A stretch of 19,650 nt of DNA, taken from assembly GCA_045806105.1 (NCBI GenBank), contig JBJMJY010000047.1, forward strand, positions 1 through 19,650, in the 5' to 3' direction. Under the pieces are notes generated by a model. The model was not told the origin of the DNA, made no database searches, and saw nothing but the letters and a program-made list of their open reading frames with translations. Within the stretch, counting starts at the first letter, position 1, and every line of letters begins with the position of its first letter. The position numbers and the translations under genes were made by a program. Of the stretch, positions 1 through 7,422 are shown in pieces. The stretch comes from AC-32 sp045806105. Its GTDB lineage: Bacteria > Actinomycetota > Thermoleophilia > Gaiellales > Gaiellaceae.

Positions 1-684
<684 letters not shown>

Positions 685-748
685 AGAACTCGCTTCGTCG
701 CTATGGAGTTTTGAGGGTGGACGCGCCTGCGCGAAACGCCTTGACAAT

Positions 749-864
<116 letters not shown>

Positions 865-1716
865 TTAGCTTGAAGAAAGGGTCCGATCCTCGGGCCCTTT
901 TTTCATGGTCCAGTCCGGGTCGAGCTCCCGCAGTCGGCGGATCCGCTCGCCGACAGGTGGGTGCGTGGAGAAGAGCGCCGCGACGCCCTGCTCCTCGAAC
1001 GGGTTCACGAGGTGGAGCGGCTCGGTCGCGGGGTTACCCGCGAAGGTCACGAGCTCGGACGCCTGATCGAGCCGGGTGAGCGCGTCGGCGAGGTCGTGCG
1101 GAGAGTCGCAGAGCTCCGCGGCGCGCCGGTCGGCGGCAAGCTCCCGTCGGGGCGAGAGCAGGGCGTGGACGGTCATCGAGGCCATCGGCCCGAAGACGAA
1201 GAGCAGCCCCCGCGAAAACCAGCCACCGAGCCGGCTCAGCTCGAGCAGCGACGCCGCGACGACGGTCGCGACCGTCTGGACGAGCACCTCTCGGCGCTCG
1301 GCATGGGCGAGCTCGTGTCCGAGCACGGCATCGAGCTCGCGCTCCGGCAGGGCCGCGAGAAGGCCGGTGCTGACGACGATCGCCTGGCCGCGGCCACCCC
1401 GACCGGTGGACAGGATCCGCGGGAAGCCGTCCGGGATGAGGTAGAGCCGGGGGCGGTGCGCCTTCGAGCGGGCCGCGAGGCGCTCGGCCGCCGCCGCGAG
1501 CACCGGAGCCTCGGCCTGGGCAAGCGGCCTCGCCCCGACGAGGCCGAAGACGACGCGGTCGGCGTACGCGTAGATCGCGACGCCGGCGAGCAGCCCGCAG
1601 AAGACGAAGATCGAGAGCAATCGGTAGCCGCCGAGCACCCACCCGAGCCCTCCCAGCAAGGTGCAGACGACCCCCAGCAGGATCCACGGCTTGAGGACGT
1701 TGACAACGGCCGCCAC
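865..1716 (-). CDS. M48 family (HtpX-like) membrane zinc metalloprotease
   Basis: The 283-residue product fits the HtpX/M48B family in length and plan. Hydrophobic segments at about residues 11–29 and 32–52 should anchor it in the membrane. The zinc motif HELAH is at 134–138, in LDAVLGHELAHAERREVL, with the likely third ligand Glu192 in RELAADRRA. Another hydrophobic stretch lies at about 168–187. The family cleaves misfolded membrane proteins during envelope stress. The start is a GTG, 12 bases after the stop of the upstream small gene, so the two are probably co-transcribed; no strong Shine-Dalgarno site is seen. The stop codon lies just after the opposing 5S gene, and the last dozen codons cover the rRNA terminator. 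The substrate is unknown. Confidence 0.9.
   Translation of the reverse strand: MAAVVNVLKPWILLGVVCTLLGGLGWVLGGYRLLSIFVFCGLLAGVAIYAYADRVVFGLVGARPLAQAEAPVLAAAAERLAARSKAHRPRLYLIPDGFPRILSTGRGGRGQAIVVSTGLLAALPERELDAVLGHELAHAERREVLVQTVATVVAASLLELSRLGGWFSRGLLFVFGPMASMTVHALLSPRRELAADRRAAELCDSPHDLADALTRLDQASELVTFAGNPATEPLHLVNPFEEQGVAALFSTHPPVGERIRRLRELDPDWTMKKGPEDRTLSSS
876..903 (+). terminator. Rho-independent terminator of the rRNA operon
   Basis: An 11-bp stem (AAAGGGTCCGA with TCGGGCCCTTT, one G·T pair) closes a three-base loop and runs into six T residues. It lies 12 bases after the 5S end, where an rRNA terminator belongs. It lies inside the 3' end of the opposing M48 protease gene, so it also encodes that protein's tail. 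Confidence 0.9.
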
Positions 1717-1728
1717 GGGCAGCCGGTG

Positions 1729-1977
1729 TCAGCTCTCGTCGTCGCGTTCGTCTTCGGCGAAGCCGCGCGGCGGCCAGTCGGGCTCCGGCGCGTCGCAGCG
1801 GCTGGAGCAGTGCAGCGACGCGATGTTCTGCAGCGGGATCAGAATGTGACCGTTCAGCTCGAGGTGGGCGACATCGTCGAGTAGGCAGTACGCCGTGAGC
1901 ACGCCGTCCTGGTAGTCGCCGCCGAAGAGCGCGACCTCGACCTGCTCGCCCTTGTACTTGTTGGTGTAGTCCTCCAC
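1729..1977 (-). CDS. Small conserved-looking protein of unknown function
   Basis: The 82-residue protein has a compact core of alternating hydrophobic residues (roughly 9–58: EQVEVALFGG, DGVLTAYCLLD, AHLELNG, HILIPLQNIASLHC) that reads as short beta strands, somewhat like an Sm or SH3 barrel; that fold is my inference. The tail (about 60–82) is acidic and Pro-rich, probably disordered. Two cysteines at about 57 and 61 (HCSSRC) could bind metal or form a disulfide. The GTG start has a TAGACT hexamer nine bases upstream and no ribosome-binding site, suggesting a leaderless message. It precedes the M48 protease gene by 12 bases in the same direction. I do not recognise the family. Confidence 0.65.
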   Translation of the reverse strand: MEDYTNKYKGEQVEVALFGGDYQDGVLTAYCLLDDVAHLELNGHILIPLQNIASLHCSSRCDAPEPDWPPRGFAEDERDDES

Positions 1978-1986
1978 CCGGGCGTG

Positions 1987-1992
1987 AGTCTA
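1987..1992 (-). promoter_or_regulatory. Candidate -10 element of a leaderless promoter
   Basis: On the minus strand TAGACT is followed by nine bases and then the GTG start at 1977. No Shine-Dalgarno site intervenes. The spacing suits transcription starting at or next to the start codon. No convincing -35 box is seen. Confidence 0.4.
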
Positions 1993-2057
1993 GATGCGGG
2001 ACGCCGGCGAGACAGGCGGCGTATTGGAACTACCGAAGGCTGGGCTCGGACTTTGGC

Positions 2058-2234
2058 TCAGCCCGGCGCGAACGGGCTCTCGAAGGCAACGCCGAGCCGC
2101 CTCAGATGCGCTTCGACAGCGAGGCACGTCTTGCGGATCGCATCGGCAAGGTCGTCATCATGACCTTCGACGCCGGGCAGGACGCGATGGCAGGCGTCCA
2201 GCAATGCCCTCAGACGCTCGACTTCGTCGCCCAT
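2058..2234 (-). CDS. Doubtful small helical protein
   Basis: Starting at the ATG at 2234 this frame gives 58 residues (MGDEVERLRALLDACHRVL...) with heptad-like leucines and charged faces, as in a helical bundle or short coiled coil. The frame extends upstream, but that part is Arg-rich and does not look like protein. Only a weak AGAGGG lies before the ATG. The composition from residue 1 to about 50 is more protein-like than any other frame here, which is the only reason to list it. No family is recognised. Confidence 0.4.
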   Translation of the reverse strand: MGDEVERLRALLDACHRVLPGVEGHDDDLADAIRKTCLAVEAHLRRLGVAFESPFAPG

Positions 2235-2623
2235 GCCCTCTGCTCTGCCGCGAGCGCGGTCGAGCCAAACGCTGCGTTTCCCGACATCGCGTGGGTGGTA
2301 CTCGTCGCAAGCGGCGGGCCGTCTCACTGACGGCATAGCAGGGTGCGCTCGGTGGGGACTGGGCGCGCCGGACGACCTACCGCATTACCTGGCCCGCCGC
2401 GAAGCGTCACCGCCGTGTTTGGTCGGAGCAATCGCCGGGAAGCTCGTCTTCGCTCGCATCGCTCGCACTTTCGATGCGGGGAGGAGGGGTCGTACAGAAA
2501 TGAGCACGACTGGCCTCGTGCTCGCTGCACCCTCTCTTTGGAGCGAGCGCGGGGGCGGCGCCATGCGGAGGGGCAGCGCCGCCTCCCATTCTCTGCCGGA
2601 CGAGCCGTTGTCCCCGAACGCCG
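2235..2623. other. Region without a supported gene
   Basis: No frame in these 389 bases has convincing protein composition, a start signal or a known domain. Two short hairpins can be drawn: CGCATCG with CGATGCG (2455–2461/2472–2478) and GCTCGCT with AGCGAGC (2520–2526/2542–2548). Neither has a T tract. The stretch may be decayed coding sequence, a leader or an untyped RNA; I cannot choose. Confidence 0.5.
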
Positions 2624-3205
2624 TCAACCCAGGCGCCGTAACGCGCCATCTTCCGCGACGAACTCCGCGAGGAAGACGTTGCCGATCGCCGGCCCGAGCC
2701 GCCGCGCATCCGCGTGCGTGGTGCCGTCGGCAAGGGCGAATGCAGCTCGGATCGGGCCGCCGTGGGTTACCGCCACAACCCGTTCGCCCTCGTGCGCGAC
2801 CGCGAGCTCGAGCAGCGCCGCGACGGCGCGCCGGCCCATCTCCTCGTAGGTCTCGCCGTCGTCCCAGCCCTGGCCGTACGCGAGCCAGCGGGCGAACTGG
2901 TCCGGAAAGCGCTCCTCGACCTCGGCGCGGGTGAGCCCGGACCACGAGCCGACGTCGACCTCCCGCAGGCCTGCGACCGGAATTGCCTCGAGGCCATGGG
3001 AGCCGGCGACCACCTCGGCCGTTTCGAGCGCCCGCCGGAGTGGGCTCGAGTACACGGCCGCGAGCTCCTCCGCCCGCAGCTCCTGCGCCAGCTCGGCGGC
3101 CTGCGCGCGTCCGGTCTCGTTGAGCGGCGGATCCGCGTGCCCCTGGAAGCGGCCCGCGCGGTTCCAGTCGGTCTCGCCGTGGCGGGCCAGGAGGATCGTC
3201 GTCAC
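2624..3205 (-). CDS. Histidine phosphatase family protein (phosphoglycerate-mutase-like)
   Basis: The 193-residue product starts VTTILLARHGETDWNRAGRF: the RHG motif (residues 8–10) carries the phospho-accepting His9, and the second catalytic histidine lies in VVAVTHGGPIR near the C-terminal third. The Glu in the middle of the fold is likely within SSPLRRALETAEV or nearby. Length matches the small branch of the family (cobC, GpgP and broad-specificity phosphatases), so it is probably a phosphatase of a small phosphorylated metabolite rather than a glycolytic mutase. The substrate cannot be read from the sequence. I chose the GTG at 3205 because upstream residues do not fit the family and overlap the divergent dehydrogenase. 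A TACTCT hexamer lies nine bases before it, consistent with a leaderless message. Confidence 0.88.
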   Translation of the reverse strand: MTTILLARHGETDWNRAGRFQGHADPPLNETGRAQAAELAQELRAEELAAVYSSPLRRALETAEVVAGSHGLEAIPVAGLREVDVGSWSGLTRAEVEERFPDQFARWLAYGQGWDDGETYEEMGRRAVAALLELAVAHEGERVVAVTHGGPIRAAFALADGTTHADARRLGPAIGNVFLAEFVAEDGALRRLG

Positions 3206-3213
3206 GGCCGCAC

Positions 3214-3220
3214 TAGAGTA
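3214..3220. promoter_or_regulatory. Overlapping divergent -10 elements
   Basis: Only 22 bases separate the two divergent GTG starts at 3205 and 3228. On the plus strand TAGAGT (3214–3219) lies eight bases before the dehydrogenase start. On the minus strand TACTCT (3220–3215) lies nine bases before the phosphatase start. The two boxes overlap almost fully, and neither gene has a Shine-Dalgarno site, so both messages should be leaderless. Confidence 0.45.
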
Positions 3221-3227
3221 CTCGCCC

Positions 3228-3983
3228 GTGGACCTGGGTCTGCGCGACCGCCTGTGCCTCGTGACCGGCTCGACGGGCGGCATCGGGCTCGCGACCGCGC
3301 GGCTGCTCGTCGCGGAGGGCGCGCGGGTCGTCACCTGCGGTCGCAGCGAGGCGCCGGGCGTTGGGGAGGCGCTGCATGTTCGGGCCGACCTCGCGGAGCC
3401 CGGCGAGGCCGAGCACGCCGTCGGGGATGCCGGCGACCTCGACGTGCTCGTCAACAACGTCGGCTACGCGGAGCAGCGCGACTTCCTGGAGCTCACGGAC
3501 GAGCAATGGGACGAGGCGTGGCAACTCAACGTGATGAGCTACGTCCGCGCGATCCGCGCGGTTGTCCCCGCGATGCGCGAGCGCGGCGGGGGCGTGATCG
3601 TGAACGTCTCCTCGACCGCGGGCAAGCGCCCGTCGACGGGGATGCCGGACTACTCGGTGACCAAGGCGGCGGTGCTCTCGCTCTCGCGCCTGGTCGCCGA
3701 CCTGTACGCGGGCGACGGCATCCGGTGCAACGCCGTGGCGCCTGGGCCGACCGCGACGCAGGCGTGGCTGGGTGACGGCGGGCTGGCCGACCAGCAGGCG
3801 CAGCGCAGCGGCAAGAGCCGCGAGGAGGTGCTCGAAGCCGTCGGAAAGGGCCGCCCGCTGGGCCGGTTGGCGGAGCCGGAGGAGATCGCCGCGGTGGTCG
3901 CGTTCCTCTGCTCCGACCGCGCCGCGTACGTCACCGGCGCGGCCTGGAGCGCGGACGGCGGCACCGTCCCGATCATCATCTGA
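3228..3983 (+). CDS. Short-chain dehydrogenase/reductase (SDR)
   Basis: The 251-residue protein is a classical SDR. The dinucleotide-binding motif TGSTGGIG is at residues 13–20, NNVG (in place of NNAG) at 76–79, the structural Asn at 101, the catalytic Ser at 129 in NVSSTAG, and YSVTK at 142–146. The C-terminal FLCSDRAAYVTGAAWSADGG is the usual family ending. Such enzymes oxidise or reduce alcohols, ketones or acyl-carrier-bound ketones with NAD(P)(H); the substrate is not evident. The GTG start is chosen because the family begins a few residues before the glycine motif, and upstream sequence belongs to the divergent phosphatase. It is transcribed alone and is followed by a 189-base gap before dgt. 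Confidence 0.92.
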   Translation: MDLGLRDRLCLVTGSTGGIGLATARLLVAEGARVVTCGRSEAPGVGEALHVRADLAEPGEAEHAVGDAGDLDVLVNNVGYAEQRDFLELTDEQWDEAWQLNVMSYVRAIRAVVPAMRERGGGVIVNVSSTAGKRPSTGMPDYSVTKAAVLSLSRLVADLYAGDGIRCNAVAPGPTATQAWLGDGGLADQQAQRSGKSREEVLEAVGKGRPLGRLAEPEEIAAVVAFLCSDRAAYVTGAAWSADGGTVPIII

Positions 3984-4094
3984 GCTCTCGCAGTGCAGAC
4001 GTCGTGGATGAATCGGCACGAAGCTGGCGCGTACGGTCACAGACGCGTGCGCATGCATCGAGTAGTCTCGACCGCGAGGGAGGCGGGTCTGAAA

Positions 4095-4111
4095 CCCCAC
4101 CCTGGGTGGGG
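4095..4111. terminator. GC-rich hairpin between the SDR gene and dgt
   Basis: CCCCACC and GGTGGGG form a perfect 7-bp stem around a three-base loop, 111 bases after the dehydrogenase stop. No T tract follows on the plus strand, so it is at best a weak terminator or a structured leader element. Confidence 0.3.
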
Positions 4112-4158
4112 GGTGCGTGCTCGTGGCGGGAGCTAGCGTCGCTGCCCGGTCGAGCGAC

Positions 4159-4164
4159 TAGCAT
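4159..4164 (+). promoter_or_regulatory. Candidate -10 element of dgt
   Basis: TAGCAT is followed by eight bases and the ATG of dgt. The intervening bases contain no Shine-Dalgarno site. This repeats the spacing seen at 3214 and 15113. No clear -35 box is seen. Confidence 0.4.
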
Positions 4165-4172
4165 CGGCCGGG

Positions 4173-5150
4173 ATGCCGGAGCTGGTGGGACTGACTGCAG
4201 AGGCCTTCGAGGCTGGCGTCCGCGAGCACGAGGAGCGGTGGCTCTCGCCGCTGGCGGTGCGGTCCTACGAGACGCGCGGGCGCGCGCGCGAGGAGGAGGC
4301 GTGCCTGCTGCGCACGCCGTTCCAGCGGGATCGCGACCGTATCGTCCACACGAAGGCCTTCCGGCGGCTGATGCACAAGACGCAGGTCTTCGTCGACCCG
4401 GCCGGCGACCATTACCGCACGCGGCTGACGCACACCCTCGAGACCACCGGGATCTCGCGCGGCGTCGCGCGGGCGCTGCGGCTGAACGAGGATCTCGTCG
4501 AGGCGATCGGGCTCGGGCACGACCTCGGGCACACGCCATTCGGCCACGCCGGCGAGGAGGCGCTCGACGAGTTCCTGCAGGACCGCTTTGGCCGGCACTT
4601 CCGCCACAACGAGCAGTCGCTCAGGGTGGTCGACGTGCTGGAGCGCGAGGGCCGCGGCCTCAACCTCACGCAGGAGGTGCGCGACGGGATCCTCAACCAC
4701 ACGGGGCCGAACGAGCCGGACACACTCGAGGGCAGGATCGTCCGCCTCGTCGACCGCGTCGCGTACATCAACCACGACATCGACGACGCGGTGCGGGCCG
4801 GCGTGCTCGACCCGGCCGAGCTGCCGCGTGACGAGATCGAGCTGCTGGGGCCGACGGGCTCGCGCCGGATCGACGCCCTCGTTGACGACCTCGTCGAGAC
4901 CTCCGCGCGCGAGGGTGACATCCGCCAGAGCGAGGAGGTCGGCGCGGCGATGCTCGCGTTGCGCTCGTTCATGTTCGAGCGCGTCTACCTCGGCGACGCG
5001 GCGCGCTCCGAGCACGCGCGGGCGCGCGCCACCGTGCACCGGATCCTCGAGCACCTGCTCGAACGCGGCGATCCGGTGGACGACGCGGTCGACTACGTCG
5101 CAGGGATGACGGACCGGTTCGCCCTCGGCTACGCGGAGTCCCTCCACTAG
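4173..5150 (+). CDS. dgt: dGTPase-like HD-domain deoxynucleoside triphosphohydrolase
   Basis: The 325-residue protein has the HD metal site of the Dgt family: His87 in TRLTHTLE, the HD pair at 116–117 in GLGHDLGHTPFGHAGEEALDE (motif spread over 114–133), RHNEQSLRVV following it, and a later Asp in NHDIDDAVRAG near residue 200. The family hydrolyses dNTPs to deoxynucleoside and triphosphate and helps to balance the dNTP pool. Length matches the shorter Dgt type. The ATG start is preceded by a TAGCAT hexamer eight bases away, so the message may be leaderless. Its stop overlaps the dnaG start by one base (TAGTG), the dgt–dnaG arrangement known in Mycobacterium and other actinobacteria. Confidence 0.94.
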   Translation: MPELVGLTAEAFEAGVREHEERWLSPLAVRSYETRGRAREEEACLLRTPFQRDRDRIVHTKAFRRLMHKTQVFVDPAGDHYRTRLTHTLETTGISRGVARALRLNEDLVEAIGLGHDLGHTPFGHAGEEALDEFLQDRFGRHFRHNEQSLRVVDVLEREGRGLNLTQEVRDGILNHTGPNEPDTLEGRIVRLVDRVAYINHDIDDAVRAGVLDPAELPRDEIELLGPTGSRRIDALVDDLVETSAREGDIRQSEEVGAAMLALRSFMFERVYLGDAARSEHARARATVHRILEHLLERGDPVDDAVDYVAGMTDRFALGYAESLH

Positions 5151-6796
5151 TGGCGCGGATCCGCGACGCGTCGGTACGCGAGGCCGTCGACGCGGCCGAC
5201 ATGGTCGAGGTCGTCTCGGCGAAAACGCAGCTGCGCCGCTCGGGCGCGCGCTGGACCGGCCTCTGCCCGTTTCATGACGAGAAGACGCCGAGCTTCTCGG
5301 TCAATCCCGCCGACAAGCTCTACTACTGCTTCGGTTGCGGTGCCGGAGGCGACGTCATCAGCTTCGTCCGGGAGACGGAGCAGCTCGACTTCGCGCAGGC
5401 AGTCGAGTGGCTCGCCGAGCGCTACCGGGTGACGCTGGAGTACGAAGAGTCGTCGCCGGAGCAGGACGCGGCGCGCGGCCGGCGCGAGCGGCTGCTCTCG
5501 CTGCTCGAGCAGGCGACCGCCTTCTACGAGCGGTGGCTGTGGGAGTCGCCGCGCGGCGAGGCGGCGCGCGCGTACCTCGAGAGCCGTGGCCTCGGTGAGG
5601 AGGTGTGCCGTGAGTACCGGCTCGGGCTCGCGCCCGGCGGCGCGACGCTCGCGCGGAAGGCTCGCGAGAAGGGCTTCACGGCCGCCGAGCTCTCGGCCGC
5701 CGGTCTCGTCAACCGCCGCGGCAACGACTACTTCAACGGGAGGTTGCTGTTCCCGTTGGCGGACGCGCGCGGGCGGGTGCGCGGGTTCCAGGCGCGGAAG
5801 CTGCGGGAGGACGATCCGCTGCGCGCGAAGTACGTCAACTCGCCCGAGGGCGAGCTCTTCCGCAAGGGCGACATGCTGTACGGCCTCGACCGCGCGCGGG
5901 CGGCGATCGCGAAGCAGGAGCGCGCGGTCGTCGTCGAGGGGAACACGGACGTGCTCGCCCTGCGGCAGGCGGCGCTCGAGCCGGTCGTCGCGTCGATGGG
6001 CACGGCGCTCACCGAGCGCCAGCTGAAGGAGCTCTCGCGGCTGACGCACAAGGCGTGGCTCTGCTTCGACGGCGACGCGGCCGGCGAGGCGGCGACGCTC
6101 CGCGGGATGGAGCTCGCGGCGGCCCAGGGCTTCGATGTCCGCGTGGTGACGCTGCCGCCGGGCCGCGACCCGGCCGACCTCGCCGGCGAGTTCGACGAGC
6201 TGCTCGCGCGGGCGGAGAGCTACGTCTCCTACCGCGTGCGGCTCGAGATCGAGCGGGCGTCCGACCGCCAGGCGGGCTTCGTCCGGGTCCGCGAAGTGCT
6301 CGCACGCTTCGAGGATTCGCCGGAGCGGCAGGACGCGGTCCGGCTCGCTGCCGACCGGCTGGACCTGCCGAAGGAGACGCAGGCGGGCCTTGCCCCGCAC
6401 GGACGCCGGGGCGCGACCGGCGAGATCTCTCCGCGCCTGCTCGAGAAGGGCTCGAGGCTCGAGCGGGACGCGCTGGCCGGCGTCGCCGCCCATCCGGGCC
6501 TGCGCGAGCTGCTCGCCGAGCTCTCGCCGGAGCACTTCGACTCGGAGCTCCACCGGCGCGCGCGTGAGCACCTGCTCGACCCGGGCGAGCCCGGCGCCGA
6601 GCTCGTACCACTGCTCGCCGAGCTCGACGCCCGCGCGGCCACCGAGGGGATCGACGAGGAGACGGCCAAGGAGCTCCTGCTCCGGCTACGTGAGCGCCAG
6701 GTCCGGCGCGAGCTCGAGACGGCCGACCTCGAGCGCACGAAGGAGCTGCAGGAGCAGCTCGAGAAGATCCGCGCCACGGCCGCCAACCTCGCCTAG
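5150..6796 (+). CDS. dnaG: DNA primase
   Basis: The 548-residue protein makes RNA primers at the replication fork. The N-terminal CHC2 zinc finger uses C39, H42, C60 and C63 (CPFHDEKTPSF, YYCFGCGAGGD). The TOPRIM catalytic core follows, with VVEGNTDVLAL near residue 262 and the acidic CFDGDAAGEA near 305. The C-terminal 150 residues are helical and charged, as in the DnaB-binding region. It is slightly shorter than the E. coli enzyme. The first TOPRIM motif, usually EGYMD, reads EGNTD here, keeping the essential Glu and Asp. The GTG start overlaps the dgt stop, so translation is probably coupled. The next gene is convergent and rpoD does not follow. After the stop, only a short hairpin (6810–6815/6827–6832) without a T tract is visible. 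Confidence 0.96.
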   Translation: MARIRDASVREAVDAADMVEVVSAKTQLRRSGARWTGLCPFHDEKTPSFSVNPADKLYYCFGCGAGGDVISFVRETEQLDFAQAVEWLAERYRVTLEYEESSPEQDAARGRRERLLSLLEQATAFYERWLWESPRGEAARAYLESRGLGEEVCREYRLGLAPGGATLARKAREKGFTAAELSAAGLVNRRGNDYFNGRLLFPLADARGRVRGFQARKLREDDPLRAKYVNSPEGELFRKGDMLYGLDRARAAIAKQERAVVVEGNTDVLALRQAALEPVVASMGTALTERQLKELSRLTHKAWLCFDGDAAGEAATLRGMELAAAQGFDVRVVTLPPGRDPADLAGEFDELLARAESYVSYRVRLEIERASDRQAGFVRVREVLARFEDSPERQDAVRLAADRLDLPKETQAGLAPHGRRGATGEISPRLLEKGSRLERDALAGVAAHPGLRELLAELSPEHFDSELHRRAREHLLDPGEPGAELVPLLAELDARAATEGIDEETAKELLLRLRERQVRRELETADLERTKELQEQLEKIRATAANLA

Positions 6797-6850
6797 ACCG
6801 GCCGAGGAAGCGGCCTGCGCGTCGCGGGCCGCCGTCCCGTGTCGGCCGCG

Positions 6851-7054
6851 CTAGTGGATGTGGAGGCTGATGCCGAGAAGCAGCAGCGGCCACAGGAGCG
6901 TCGCCAGGATCGCGGAGACGACCTCCTTGAAGGTGTCCAGGTTCGACCAGTAGTCGTGTGTGTACGCCACCACGGCGCCGATCGCGACGTAGACGACGAA
7001 CAGCAGGCTGAACCCAGGCCGTGCTCGCGTCCGTGCGGGTGCGTAATAGGCCAT
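6851..7054 (-). CDS. Small two-helix membrane protein, unknown function
   Basis: The 67-residue product has two hydrophobic segments, at about residues 14–31 (FSLLFVVYVAIGAVVAYT) and 45–63 (SAILATLLWPLLLLGISL), joined by a polar loop DYWSNLDTF. It should cross the membrane twice. The ATG at 7054 is preferred because AAGGAGGG lies nine bases upstream; a longer frame begins at 7087 but would overlap that site. A SigB-like promoter candidate lies about 40 bases upstream on the same strand. It is divergent from the csbD-like gene and convergent with dnaG. No family is recognised; context suggests a stress-induced envelope protein. Confidence 0.75.
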   Translation of the reverse strand: MAYYAPARTRARPGFSLLFVVYVAIGAVVAYTHDYWSNLDTFKEVVSAILATLLWPLLLLGISLHIH

Positions 7055-7093
7055 TCCGAGAGTCCCTCCTTCGTCTGCGTAGCTCAACGTGCG

Positions 7094-7119
7094 CTACCCG
7101 CTTTCCGCGTTTGAAAAAC
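7094..7119 (-). promoter_or_regulatory. SigB-type promoter candidate for the small membrane protein
   Basis: On the minus strand GTTTTT (7119–7114) and GGGTAG (7099–7094) are separated by 14 bases. The general-stress sigma consensus (SigB/SigF) is GTTT-N12–16-GGGTAT, so only the last -10 base differs in the core. The -10 box is 39 bases before the start codon at 7054. Confidence 0.5.
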
Positions 7120-7123
7120 GGTC

Positions 7124-7148
7124 GTTTCCCGTTTTCGAAACAGGGCAG
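7124..7148 (+). promoter_or_regulatory. SigB-type promoter candidate for the csbD-like gene
   Basis: GTTTCC (7124–7129), a 13-base spacer and GGGCAG (7143–7148) resemble the general-stress sigma consensus, with mismatches in the -10 box. The -10 box lies 24 bases before the ATG. The family member csbD of Bacillus is SigB-controlled, which supports the reading. The region also holds a short inverted repeat, AAAACGG with CCGTTTT. Confidence 0.4.
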
Positions 7149-7172
7149 ACCGAACGCTCGAAAGGAGGCCGC

Positions 7173-7358
7173 ATGGGTGATCGGACGCAGCAGGCAAAGG
7201 GCAAGGCACAGGAGCTGAAGGGCAAGACCAAGGAATCGGCCGGGCGCGGCCGAGGGAAGCTCTCGACCGAGCGGAAGGGCACCGCCGACGTCGCGAAGGG
7301 CAAGGCGAACCAGGGCGTCGCGAAGACGAAGCGGGCCGTCAAGAAGGCCGCTGACTAG
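7173..7358 (+). CDS. CsbD-like stress protein
   Basis: The 61-residue protein (MGDRTQQAKGKAQELKGKTK...) is Lys/Ala/Gly-rich and lacks hydrophobic segments, with repeated KGKxxE/Q units typical of the CsbD family. Members are small, soluble, highly charged proteins induced by general stress; their molecular role is unknown. The ATG at 7173 is supported by GGAGG four bases upstream (a slightly short gap); a longer frame from 7089 would run through the promoter region. A SigB-type promoter candidate lies just upstream. The gvp cluster begins 64 bases after its stop in the same direction, so it may share transcripts with it. Confidence 0.85.
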   Translation: MGDRTQQAKGKAQELKGKTKESAGRGRGKLSTERKGTADVAKGKANQGVAKTKRAVKKAAD

Positions 7359-7422
7359 GCGTTTGAAGATCGGGCGCGTCGGCAACTCCGGGGCGACCCC
7401 TGACGAGAAGGAGGCCCCACAA

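Noticed and set aside
961..1884. Long plus-strand open frame of 307 residues across the M48 gene
   Set aside because: Arg/Glu-rich composition without domains; it is the antisense of the protease and its small partner, whose motifs are clear.
2324..2530. 68-residue minus-strand frame with a CERCERR motif, resembling a zinc finger
   Set aside because: No start signal, no second cysteine pair at a sensible distance, and composition unlike protein in the rest.
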